From contig NZ_DATJPM010000047.1 of assembly GCF_035506375.1 (NCBI RefSeq), positions 1 to 28,709 of the forward strand: 28,709 nucleotides of DNA, given 5' to 3'. Both the position numbers and the translations under genes were made by a program. Positions 1 through 7,602 of this stretch are shown in pieces. The notes below the pieces were generated by a model. It made no database searches. It was not told the DNA's origin and saw nothing but the letters and a program-made list of their open reading frames with translations. Source of the DNA: Methanocella sp. Its GTDB lineage: Archaea > Halobacteriota > Methanocellia > Methanocellales > Methanocellaceae. Position 1 is the first letter of the stretch; each line of letters starts with the position of its first letter.

Positions 1-142
1 AAATACCATAGGGAAACAGCTGATACCGGGTATGCTTTTCCATGATCCGCAGAAAATCCCACCGATGGAACAGCAGGCCATAGGGACTCCTCTCCACGAA
101 CTCATCCCAAAGCGCCTGGTCACCGATCAACTCAACCGACAT
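1..142 (-). CDS. FemAB-like acyltransferase, N-terminal part (runs off window)
   Basis: On the minus strand an open frame starts at ATG 142-140 and runs through base 1 without a stop, so only about 47 residues are visible. They read MSVELIGDQALWDEFV followed by a segment with LLFHRWDFLRIMEKH. This lines up with the N-terminus of the FemAB-like protein encoded at 1464-2492 (PDWDEYV...TFYHRIGWKEVIEDS): both share W-D-E-aromatic-V and the downstream F-x-H/R-x-W block. Members of this superfamily transfer amino-acyl or acyl groups onto glycan or peptide acceptors. The start is supported by GGGTG five bases upstream of ATG. The frame stays open a little further upstream, back to a TAG near 190, so a GTG or TTG start just before the ATG is possible. 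The gene diverges from the glycosyltransferase at 289. Family call is by N-terminal similarity only. Confidence 0.55.
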   Translation of the reverse strand, partial: MSVELIGDQALWDEFVERSPYGLLFHRWDFLRIMEKHTRYQLFPYGI

Positions 143-288
143 CAACACACCCGTGGCCGTATCATATTCATATCCATAAGCGTTCTAGAGTATTATAATG
201 ATTTTCACGGAGGCTATTTCTGCCGGCCGCCACAATCGTTATTATTAGTTTTACCATGTTTTATATTAACAATTAACGAGGGAGTGTA

Positions 289-1461
289 ATGCTTATCATC
301 TGTGAGCCCCAGTGTATCGGATTTGAGCACGTGGAATTAAACTCGGCCCTTATCACGCTGCACAGGAATGCATTTCCGAAGGAAAGGATATTATTTTTCG
401 CCGAAAAGTCCCATCTTGAGCATGTGCGCGCGAAGGTCGACGGCGACGGCGGTTCGACTGTGGAATTCTATGCCATCGGAGTGCCGGTATCGCGACGATA
501 TGAATCCTTGAGACTCCCGCGGGACCTGGCGACATGCTGTAAAATATTCCACATCGCCCGGAAAAACGGATGTGATAAGGTGTTGTTTTGCTCGATAACC
601 GGTTCGACGCTCTTCTCCATAAAGACACTGATGAAATTCTATAGTGAGCTAAAGTGCGTCGTTATCCCCCACGTCATTCTGGAAACGATCCTCGATAAGC
701 CGCCAGGGAATCCGATCGAGATGCCCTTCTGGTTCCGGCGGGTATTAGGCGAGGGGAATAACGATAATATTTTTTACCTGGTACTCGGGGAGTCAATCAG
801 GGAGCGGCTGTGCCGGGAGATACCCAAATTGGCGGGGCACGTCGGTGCGATGGACCACCCCTACCATTTTGTCAATACGGAACGGTCTATACGAAAGCTA
901 AGCATCGATGACAGCACGATATCATTCGGTTTCTTTGGCATCGGATTGCGAAAAAAAGGTATCGACCTGTTCGTCAGGATGGCGGGCGAGCTCCGAGAGA
1001 TGAAGGCGATGATGCGGCCCAATTTCGTCGTCATCGGCAAGATCCTCGATAAGGAGACCCGGTCCCGGCCGCTGGACCACCTGGAGGTCCCGTCCCCCGT
1101 CCAGCCTTTGAGCCGGGACCAGTACGACTACTATGCGAATAAGGTAGACTATTCGCTCTTTCTATACCGGGCGAACACGCATCGGCTGAATCCTTGCGGC
1201 ACCATGTACGACGCGTTCTCTTATCTCAAGCCCATGATAGCGATCGGAAACCCATATCTGGAATACTACTTCAGGACGTATGGCGATATCGGCTACCTGT
1301 GCGAGGATTACGAGGATGTCAAGGCGACGATCCTGAAAATATTAAATGAAAAGCCCGATGCCCGTTATCTGGAACAGCAGAAGAACTTGCTCAATGCCAG
1401 GGATCGGTTAAAGATCTATGGAATTCCAGACGAGATCAGATCGTTCTGGAATAAAAAATAA
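289..1461 (+). CDS. Glycosyltransferase, GT-B/GT4-like
   Basis: The 390-residue protein has the two-lobed layout of a GT-B glycosyltransferase. An N-terminal half without clear motifs ends near residue 205. A second half opens with a beta-strand/glycine turn, FGFFGIGLRKKGIDLFVRMA (about 213-232), and ends with NPCGTMYDAFSYLKPMIAIG (301-320), which occupies the place of the nucleotide-sugar-binding region of GT4 enzymes. The usual EX7E motif is not clear, so the donor cannot be named and the enzyme could be a divergent member. There is no signal peptide or membrane span, so it probably works at the cytoplasmic face. ATG 289 is preceded by GAGGGAG at close spacing. It lies between the divergent partial FemAB gene and the convergent FemAB gene at 1464, with only 2 bases to the latter's stop. 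A role in surface glycan assembly is inferred from these neighbours. Confidence 0.6.
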   Translation: MLIICEPQCIGFEHVELNSALITLHRNAFPKERILFFAEKSHLEHVRAKVDGDGGSTVEFYAIGVPVSRRYESLRLPRDLATCCKIFHIARKNGCDKVLFCSITGSTLFSIKTLMKFYSELKCVVIPHVILETILDKPPGNPIEMPFWFRRVLGEGNNDNIFYLVLGESIRERLCREIPKLAGHVGAMDHPYHFVNTERSIRKLSIDDSTISFGFFGIGLRKKGIDLFVRMAGELREMKAMMRPNFVVIGKILDKETRSRPLDHLEVPSPVQPLSRDQYDYYANKVDYSLFLYRANTHRLNPCGTMYDAFSYLKPMIAIGNPYLEYYFRTYGDIGYLCEDYEDVKATILKILNEKPDARYLEQQKNLLNARDRLKIYGIPDEIRSFWNKK

Positions 1462-1463
1462 GA

Positions 1464-2492
1464 TCACGGGATATATTTTCTAAGCCCGGGCCCCACGATC
1501 CTCGTCAGCCCCAAGGGCAGATGGCCCCATATTTTTGAAAAGGACCCGTATTCGTCCTGGATCGCCCGCGGAGCTTTTTTTGGAGGGTGATGGTAGTAAT
1601 ATAAGGGGACTTCGGCCGCCCCCCAGGCGCGCTTGAATCGGAAATTCCCGGAATCCTTGAGACTCCTCCCGAAGTCGAAGTACCGTAACCCGTCTCCGGC
1701 CGCAGTCTCAATAGATCTCCAGTAGATCAGGTCGTTGGGCGAGAGTGAAAAATAGCTGGACAGCGAGGCCCCCCAGCCGGAGATCAGCGTATCCTTGAAC
1801 CGGAGAAGGTAGAGTGCCGATATCACATTTCCCGCGTATTCCACTTCAGCAATGGAGACGTCTTCCGGAAAGCGTTTCTTTAAATTTTTGAAAAAAATGC
1901 GGTCGTGCACGGGAGTACCCAGCCGGCCCATGCCATGGCAGTAGAGCTCATAGAAATCACCGATCGCGGCATCGGCCTTATCGATCTTGAACTGCAGGTT
2001 ATTTTTTATCGCCTTTCTGACGCTCCATTTGACCTTCTTATTCATGCGAGCCCACGCCGGTTCCGCCCCGCCTGAAACATCCATGATAAACGTCACGTAA
2101 TGGTCCGTGTAGTCCATTTCCATAGTGGAGCAGTTCCTGGTCCGGAACTCGAAGTCGGCAGAGCCCATCTCATTCCCCGCCGATAATGCCGCTCGCACTA
2201 GTTCAGTCGTGATACCGGGGCTGTCGGTGCACGCGCCACCATACGGCGCGAAGGGTACTGAAACGACGCGTTTTCCGAAAAATATACTCCGAATAAAAAA
2301 TAGGGGCAGTATGCCGCAAATTTTCCCGTCCCCGTTTTTTGCGGTCAAATAAAAGGATCGATGGCCGTACGAATCCTCGATGACTTCTTTCCAGCCGATC
2401 CGATGATAAAAAGTCGCCTGGTCGTTATTTCTAACATATTCGTCCCAGTCGGGCTCATCGGCTTTGGATAGGGGAGATATCTCAACTTTCAT
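1464..2492 (-). CDS. FemAB-like / GNAT-fold acyltransferase (XrtA-associated type)
   Basis: The 342-residue protein resembles the FemAB/BioF2-like double-GNAT superfamily, including the version found beside bacterial exosortase (XrtA/PEP-CTERM) polysaccharide genes. Visible hallmarks are the N-terminal WDEYV...FYHRIGWKEVIE block, a basic NKKVKWSVRKAIKNN helix near the middle, then SPNDLIYWRSIETAAGDGLRYFDFGRS and NFRFKRAWGA near the C-terminus; the D-F-G-R-S segment is typical of the family. Such enzymes are thought to add an amino-acyl or acyl group to a glycan. No signal peptide is present. Its ATG lies inside the 3' end of the upstream deacetylase gene, overlapping by 11 bases, with GGTG 7 bases before it, so the two are probably translationally coupled. 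The substrate is unknown. Confidence 0.7.
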   Translation of the reverse strand: MKVEISPLSKADEPDWDEYVRNNDQATFYHRIGWKEVIEDSYGHRSFYLTAKNGDGKICGILPLFFIRSIFFGKRVVSVPFAPYGGACTDSPGITTELVRAALSAGNEMGSADFEFRTRNCSTMEMDYTDHYVTFIMDVSGGAEPAWARMNKKVKWSVRKAIKNNLQFKIDKADAAIGDFYELYCHGMGRLGTPVHDRIFFKNLKKRFPEDVSIAEVEYAGNVISALYLLRFKDTLISGWGASLSSYFSLSPNDLIYWRSIETAAGDGLRYFDFGRSLKDSGNFRFKRAWGAAEVPLYYYHHPPKKAPRAIQDEYGSFSKIWGHLPLGLTRIVGPGLRKYIP

Positions 2493-3426
2493 CGAACGAC
2501 ACCAGGGCGTCCTTTAAGGTCATCTTTTTCACGGACTTAAGCTCTTTAAGGATAAGTCTCAGACTCTTTTCTACTTTTTCCCCGTGGATTGTCCAGTAGA
2601 AGGGCCTCCCTTTCCCCACGCGGGGGAAACTGGAATTGGAGATGTCGATGGGATGGAAATAAAATATCGTATGCCCCCGCCGCATGCTTTGTTTTAAGCC
2701 CCGCAGTATGAGCTGTGGCCCGAGGAACCGGAGCATCGGGCCGCCCGAGGTAGGCAGCCGGATCCCTATGTCGAGATAGGGCCAGGGAAATTCGACAAAA
2801 GACCGGGAACCGCCCGAATCCAGGCCGTTCTTTCGGGGATAATATGGGTGGCTTGAGACGCCCTCGAGGGCGCTATCTGTCTTATTGAAGAGGGAGTTCC
2901 GGTTCACCGAGGAATCGTATTTAAATCCCATGTCCTCCAGCGCGTCCAGCATCCAGCCCGATACCAGGGCATTCGGCGCACGGTAGCCGACGATACTCTT
3001 CCCGCAGGTCCTTTCTAAGATATCCCGGGACCTCAGGGTCCGGGACCTGAACTCGTCGAGGCCAATGGCCGGGGCCTTAGTCCGGGGGTCGATATTACAG
3101 GCGTGGTGCAGCCCGTGGCAGGCGATCTCATGGCCCTGCGCTACGATAGATTCGACCAGACCGGGGTAGTGTTCGACGACGTCGCCAACGACAAAAAACG
3201 TGGCCTCAATGCCGAACTCTTCCAATAGATCGAGGACGCGACCCGTGGGCTCCGTAAGGTAGTCGTATTTTTCCGGCCATTTTTCGAAGAAATCGTCCAT
3301 ATCCTTATAGGTCGAAAATGGTGAGCCCGTGACGGATGGTATGTGATACCAGTCTTCAACGTCGACAGTAATGGATATGCTCGGCTCTTCCAGTAATAAT
3401 GCCCCCTGAGGGCGAGATCTAATCAA
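2482..3426 (-). CDS. Polysaccharide deacetylase, DVED type (carbohydrate esterase 4 fold)
   Basis: This NodB/CE4 homology-domain protein has SITVDVEDWYHI as the first metal/base motif. It is followed by ATFFVVGD, the zinc site HEIACHGLHH, the arginine motif GYRAPN and the C-terminal YFHPID. DVEDW enzymes with this layout belong to the group linked to exosortase XrtA polysaccharide loci in bacteria. They remove N-acetyl groups from hexosamine polymers. No signal peptide is seen, as is usual for the group. The frame opens at TTG 3426, which has only AAGGA one base upstream. A better initiation site may be CTG at 3393-3391, which has GGGGG (3406-3402) eight bases upstream and would give a start EEPSISITVDVED at the length normal for the family. 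The gene overlaps the FemAB gene at its 3' end. The catalytic set looks complete. Confidence 0.8.
   Translation of the reverse strand: MIRSRPQGALLLEEPSISITVDVEDWYHIPSVTGSPFSTYKDMDDFFEKWPEKYDYLTEPTGRVLDLLEEFGIEATFFVVGDVVEHYPGLVESIVAQGHEIACHGLHHACNIDPRTKAPAIGLDEFRSRTLRSRDILERTCGKSIVGYRAPNALVSGWMLDALEDMGFKYDSSVNRNSLFNKTDSALEGVSSHPYYPRKNGLDSGGSRSFVEFPWPYLDIGIRLPTSGGPMLRFLGPQLILRGLKQSMRRGHTIFYFHPIDISNSSFPRVGKGRPFYWTIHGEKVEKSLRLILKELKSVKKMTLKDALVSFDES
3402..3406 (-). promoter_or_regulatory. GGGGG ribosome binding site pointing to a CTG start
   Basis: On the minus strand CTCAGGGGGC lies inside the N-terminal frame of the deacetylase. Eight bases separate it from an in-frame CTG at 3393-3391. The same spacing occurs between GGGGG and the ATG of the oxidoreductase gene at 8589. 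This favours CTG over the poorly placed TTG at 3426 as the start, by inference only. Confidence 0.4.
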
Positions 3427-3539
3427 GTCCTTGGTTAATAATTATCCTCATTCGCATATATAAAATAGCGGCACAGACACCGGACCAAATTATTTATTAA
3501 GGGATAGATGAGACAATCGTATCAAGAGAAATTGATAAC

Positions 3540-4172
3540 ATGATCCATAAGAGGGTACTGATCCTATCTCCCCATACGGACGACGGGGAAATATCCGCGG
3601 GCGGTGCCATCGTCCGATTCATCGAGGAGGGCAAGGATGTTTTTTATGTTGCCTTTTCGAGCTGCGAAAAGTCCGTTGAAAAAAATTTTCCCGGCGATAT
3701 CCTAAAAAAAGAATGCAAGCTGGCGACGGGGGTGCTGGGGATCGATAACAGCGATAATATTTTATTGGACTACGAGGTCCGGGAATTCCCCCATTTAAGG
3801 CAGGAGATCCTGGAGGACATGATCAAATTAAAAAAGGATATCTGTCCCGATCTCGTGATCACGCCGTCCTCCTTCGACACGCACCAGGACCACCAGGTCA
3901 TATATAATGAGACGCTGAGGGCTTTTAAGAAATCGGCCTCAATCTTCGGCATGGAGCACCCGTGGAATAATTTGAATTTCCGGACGGATATTTTTATTGA
4001 GCTTAACGAAGCCCAGGTAATGAAGAAGATCGACGCCCTAAAACAATATACGTCACAGAATAAAAAAGACTATTTTGACGAGAAGTACCTCCGGGCCCAT
4101 TTATTCACGCGGGGCATGAATATCGGCGTCAAATACGCTGAAGTCTTCGAGTGCATCCGGCTCAAGCTATGA
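3540..4172 (+). CDS. PIG-L/LmbE family N-acetylglucosamine deacetylase
   Basis: The 210-residue protein carries the PIG-L signature: LSPHTDDGEISAGG at residues 9-22 supplies the zinc ligands His12 and Asp15, and FDTHQDHQ at 112-119 supplies the third histidine (His118). The family is metal-dependent de-N-acetylases acting on N-acetylglucosaminyl or related amino-sugar conjugates, such as GlcNAc-PI, mycothiol precursors and N-glycan intermediates. Length is normal for the family and no targeting signal is seen, so it should be cytosolic. It diverges from the DVED deacetylase at 3426 across a short AT-rich spacer, and is followed 68 bases later by the WbqC-like gene on the same strand. The exact substrate is unknown, but the neighbours suggest an amino-sugar intermediate of a surface glycan. 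Confidence 0.85.
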   Translation: MIHKRVLILSPHTDDGEISAGGAIVRFIEEGKDVFYVAFSSCEKSVEKNFPGDILKKECKLATGVLGIDNSDNILLDYEVREFPHLRQEILEDMIKLKKDICPDLVITPSSFDTHQDHQVIYNETLRAFKKSASIFGMEHPWNNLNFRTDIFIELNEAQVMKKIDALKQYTSQNKKDYFDEKYLRAHLFTRGMNIGVKYAEVFECIRLKL

Positions 4173-4240
4173 GTATATGCGGGTATAGATGACCAAGCGA
4201 TAGAAGGGATTATATGAAATAGAGTCGATGAAAGGTTTAT

Positions 4241-4969
4241 ATGTCCAGGATATTAACGGCACATCAACCTCTTTATATTCCATGGATGGGTTTTTTTCAT
4301 AAGGTCGCCATCAGCGACATATTTTGTCTGTGGGACGACGTCCAATTTACGCCCGACGCATATATCCACCGGAACCGGATCAAGGGGCCTAACGGGCCGA
4401 TGCTGTTGACCATACCGCTCCATATGGGCGATTATTTTAATAAGACGATCCGTGACATGGCCGTCGATAATAGCCAGAGCTGGAGGAAGACCCACTGGAA
4501 TTCGATCCAGGTCTCCTACGGGCGAAAGGCCCCGTACTTCGAGTCCTACCGCGACTTTTTCGAGGGCCTCTACAAAAAGGAAGACTGGGGTAACATCGCG
4601 GAGCTCGACGAATATGTTTTAAAATACTTGTTTAAGGAGCTGAAGATCAACGTTGAATTCTTGAGAGCGTCCGACCTGCACTTCGAGGAGAAGAAATCAG
4701 ACCGTGTCCTGGACATGTGCTTAAAATTAAACGCCGACATGTATATTTTCGGGGAGGGCGGGGAAAAGTATGCGGATAAACAAAAATTCCAGGAAAAAGG
4801 TATGAAGATCTATTTCCAGAAATATAAGCACCCCGAGTATCCCCAACTCTACGGGAGCTTTGTCAGTAACCTGTCCATCCTGGACCTGTTATTTTGTTTC
4901 GGCGAAAAATCCTCGGAGATCATCATGAAAAGCAATCCCAAAAAAGAGGATTTGCTTAAATATATGTAA
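4241..4969 (+). CDS. WbqC-like family protein
   Basis: The 242-residue protein starts with AHQPLYIPWMGFFHKVAISD (7-26), followed by WDDVQF (31-36) and HRNRIKGPNG. This is the hallmark N-terminus of the WbqC-like family found in O-antigen, flagellin-glycan and capsule loci. The biochemical role of the family is not settled. A function in modifying or synthesising a sugar or its amide side group has been suggested because of its genomic company. The start ATG is preceded by AAAGG six bases upstream. The gene follows the PIG-L gene in the same direction and is convergent with the second deacetylase, with five bases between the two stop codons. The family call is firm; the reaction is unknown. 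Confidence 0.85.
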   Translation: MSRILTAHQPLYIPWMGFFHKVAISDIFCLWDDVQFTPDAYIHRNRIKGPNGPMLLTIPLHMGDYFNKTIRDMAVDNSQSWRKTHWNSIQVSYGRKAPYFESYRDFFEGLYKKEDWGNIAELDEYVLKYLFKELKINVEFLRASDLHFEEKKSDRVLDMCLKLNADMYIFGEGGEKYADKQKFQEKGMKIYFQKYKHPEYPQLYGSFVSNLSILDLLFCFGEKSSEIIMKSNPKKEDLLKYM

Positions 4970-4974
4970 ATTTT

Positions 4975-6015
4975 TTAATACCCTTTTCTTATCCATTCAG
5001 AAACCTGATCCCCGGAAGCCATCCAGGAATTTTTCAAGCGGCAATAGTCGAGTAGCTTTATATAAAATTTAACCCAGGGTTTCCGGTAGCTCGCGCTAAA
5101 GACATCGCTATGCCAGAGGATAGTCGCGACTCCCCCACATTTTTCGACGCGATCGATCATTGTTCGGGCGATTTCCCACAATCGATCCATGGGTATACCA
5201 GCATTGAACAGCGTAAAGTCCGCCAGCACGAGAGGGAGCTCGACGATGTCGATGCTCTTATTATCGGCGAGAGAAGGCTTAAACGGGTGGCAGAGGCCGT
5301 TCTTAAAGCCGATGACACGGTTATTCCCTATGGTCGCATCATATCTAAAGCCACATCGTGCCAGGTACTCCCACGATTCCGGTATCTTGAACTTGAGATA
5401 GTGATTCCGGTAGCCGACAATGTCCTTGTTCAATATTTTTGTGATCCGCTTTTTTTCGGTTAAAATAAGATCGGGGTCACGATACGAATAATAACCGCCA
5501 TGGAGGCCGACCTCAAAGCCTCGATCGACGAGGGCGCCTAGTTTATCCGATAAGTCATCGACGTTATACCGGAACCGGCGGATATCCCGATCTGCCGCCA
5601 TGAAAAAGAAGGTTGACCGGGCATCGTATTTCTCTTCGATCTCCATAATCTCTTTAAAATTGATATACGGGCTATGGTCCTTTCCTTTAAAGGTCCAGAA
5701 GGAATGATCTATAAATTCATTAAAGTCGAGGTGCCCGAGGGAATATATGGAGGATGCCACGGTGTGTAGAGGAGGCGGATAGATGTCGTCGACGTCGTGA
5801 GTCAGGCAAACGGCAAACTTTTTACCATCAGGATATTCAGCCTTTAAGCCGTTATCCATGAGATAGCTCGACATATAAGGATCTAAAAATAGAGGCGAGG
5901 CTTTAACGTCCTTTACGTCATCATAGGCCTGATTATTATGGGCTTCGTTTTTGAACGTATAAAGGTCCCAGAAATCATTTTTTTGCCTGAGTATCTGATC
6001 GATCGGATAGGACAT
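4975..6015 (-). CDS. Polysaccharide deacetylase family protein (second copy)
   Basis: The 346-residue protein has the NodB-like order: CLTHDVDDIY (metal/base motif), STFFFMAADRD, GLHGGYYSY, VGYRNHYLKF and ILWHSDVFS. The second motif reads H-G-G-Y-Y-S-Y, so the second zinc histidine expected in H-[ST]-x-x-H is a tyrosine or absent. That occurs in a subset of archaeal and bacterial relatives whose substrate is unclear. There is no signal peptide. It is the last gene of the long minus-strand operon and starts 21 bases after the GT2 stop, with GTGGG five bases before ATG. It is only distantly similar to the DVED enzyme at 2482-3426, so it is a separate type rather than a recent duplicate. Confidence 0.75.
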   Translation of the reverse strand: MSYPIDQILRQKNDFWDLYTFKNEAHNNQAYDDVKDVKASPLFLDPYMSSYLMDNGLKAEYPDGKKFAVCLTHDVDDIYPPPLHTVASSIYSLGHLDFNEFIDHSFWTFKGKDHSPYINFKEIMEIEEKYDARSTFFFMAADRDIRRFRYNVDDLSDKLGALVDRGFEVGLHGGYYSYRDPDLILTEKKRITKILNKDIVGYRNHYLKFKIPESWEYLARCGFRYDATIGNNRVIGFKNGLCHPFKPSLADNKSIDIVELPLVLADFTLFNAGIPMDRLWEIARTMIDRVEKCGGVATILWHSDVFSASYRKPWVKFYIKLLDYCRLKNSWMASGDQVSEWIRKGY

Positions 6016-6036
6016 AGGTACCCACTTTTACCTGCA

Positions 6037-7590
6037 CTAAGAATTGACCATCCGGTCTTCCTGCATATCGAACATCATAGCAAATAACAATAGTTGGACC
6101 CCGATGATCGTTATGAACGCCGCCAGTAGGGGATAGTTCGTAGAGACATGCTGGTCGAGCGTCTTTTCAATTAATATCCAGAGGCTGAATATGACCCCAA
6201 ATGGCACCATGATCATGCTGATCACATAGAAAAACACCAGGGGATGGAAGCTTAATACGACGTATTTGGTCTTGAGCCGCCACAGGAATCCCCTAAAGAT
6301 CATCGGAGCGACTTTCAGTATATATTTCCCATACTTGATCTTGGACCGCTCGTTGCCATACCGGGCGGGCATAGCCACGTCCATGGTCCTCATGCTGTAG
6401 GTGTTCAGCTTGATCAGCATGTCGTTACAATAGCCGTAATAGGTATAGATCGAGTCGAGATTGATCGCCTCCAGCGCCTGCCTCGAGATGGCCGTATAGC
6501 CGTTCTGCGGGTCCATGATGTCCCAGTAGCCGCTCCCGATCTTCGTGATCAAAGTCAGCAAGGAGTTACCTAATGACCGCCAGGAGCTCATTCCCTTCCT
6601 GAACTCTTTGCTTATGAGGCGGTTGCCTTTCGTATAATCGGCCTTATTCTCCATGATAGGCAGTAGGAGCCGCGGCAATTGCTCCGGGTCCATCTGGTTA
6701 TCGCCCGCCATCACCGCCACGATGTCCATCTCGTCCTCGAGCGCCATCTTGTAGCCGGTGATTATCGCCGCGCCGACGCCTTTATTGGGCTCATGCCGGA
6801 CCGCTTTGACACGGGGGTCGGTTATGCTCTCTATTACCTCGGGCGTGTGGTCCTTACTTCCGTCATCGATGATGTAGATGCGGGTAACGTAACCGGGTAT
6901 ACCTTTGATGGTATCCGCCAGCAGCAGCTCTTCATTATATGCGGGCACGACTACGCCTATACGGAACAGGCTAAAGAGCTCGAAATCTTCATTGTCAAGT
7001 GTTTTTATTTTAACCCCACTATTGCGCGCTGAGGAATACACCTGTGTCGAAATGTCCATATGGTCATTGATCTGAACGTTAGCCATGGATCGCTTAAGAT
7101 ATTCGCCGGTACAGGCGATAAAGCCCGTAAACCTGCCCCGTGTTGTCTTATTGTTCAATAACAGGACATTCTCATTCATCCGGTCGGAGCTTATCGGGCT
7201 AGAACTTACGGCGACGTCGTATCCTTTCTCAAGCTGCTCCAATAATCGCGGAATCTGATAGGGGTCGTGGGTTCCATCACCGTTGAGGAATACGATCTTT
7301 GCTTCAGAGCGATCCGGGGCAATTGACAAGATGCCCCCCGGACCATCGATCCGGGATAAATCGACGACTTCGGCATCGAGCGACTTGGCGATCGATGCTA
7401 TCCGACCATCAAAGCTGCTAGAGAGAACATACGCCTTATCCACGAATTCTTTTACGATGGATATCACGCTGCCAAGCGTGAGATAATTGATCCGGCCGGA
7501 AATAATGGCGATGCTTTTAGGCGATTGCTCGCCCCCAAGATCATTAATGGCCAGCCTATCAGCATCGCCGTTCACACTTACCATGCTCAT
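6037..7590 (-). CDS. GT2 glycosyltransferase with an extra N-terminal GT-like domain and two C-terminal membrane spans
   Basis: The C-terminal two thirds is a standard family-2 glycosyltransferase: VVVPAYNEE (213-221), IIDDGSKDHT (240-249), VMAGDNQMDPEQLPRL (293-308, the D-x-D-type site) and KGNRL. Two hydrophobic spans follow at about 445-470 and 480-505, as in polyprenyl-phosphate glycosyltransferases. Residues 26-200 look like a second, degenerate copy of the same fold. FLNGDGTHDPYQIPRL (101-116) matches the D-x-D region, but the PAYNEE and DDGS motifs are replaced by IISGRINYL and VLSSSFDG. The first domain may be regulatory or may have become a non-catalytic nucleotide-binding unit. It sits 12 bases after the oxidoreductase stop, with GGTG before the first of two close ATGs (7590 and 7584). 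Confidence 0.8.
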   Translation of the reverse strand: MSMVSVNGDADRLAINDLGGEQSPKSIAIISGRINYLTLGSVISIVKEFVDKAYVLSSSFDGRIASIAKSLDAEVVDLSRIDGPGGILSIAPDRSEAKIVFLNGDGTHDPYQIPRLLEQLEKGYDVAVSSSPISSDRMNENVLLLNNKTTRGRFTGFIACTGEYLKRSMANVQINDHMDISTQVYSSARNSGVKIKTLDNEDFELFSLFRIGVVVPAYNEELLLADTIKGIPGYVTRIYIIDDGSKDHTPEVIESITDPRVKAVRHEPNKGVGAAIITGYKMALEDEMDIVAVMAGDNQMDPEQLPRLLLPIMENKADYTKGNRLISKEFRKGMSSWRSLGNSLLTLITKIGSGYWDIMDPQNGYTAISRQALEAINLDSIYTYYGYCNDMLIKLNTYSMRTMDVAMPARYGNERSKIKYGKYILKVAPMIFRGFLWRLKTKYVVLSFHPLVFFYVISMIMVPFGVIFSLWILIEKTLDQHVSTNYPLLAAFITIIGVQLLLFAMMFDMQEDRMVNS

Positions 7591-7602
7591 GAGGTTGCAC
7601 CA

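Noticed and set aside
32..289. 85-codon plus-strand frame at the left edge
   Set aside because: It is antisense to the FemAB-like N-terminus and has no coding character of its own.
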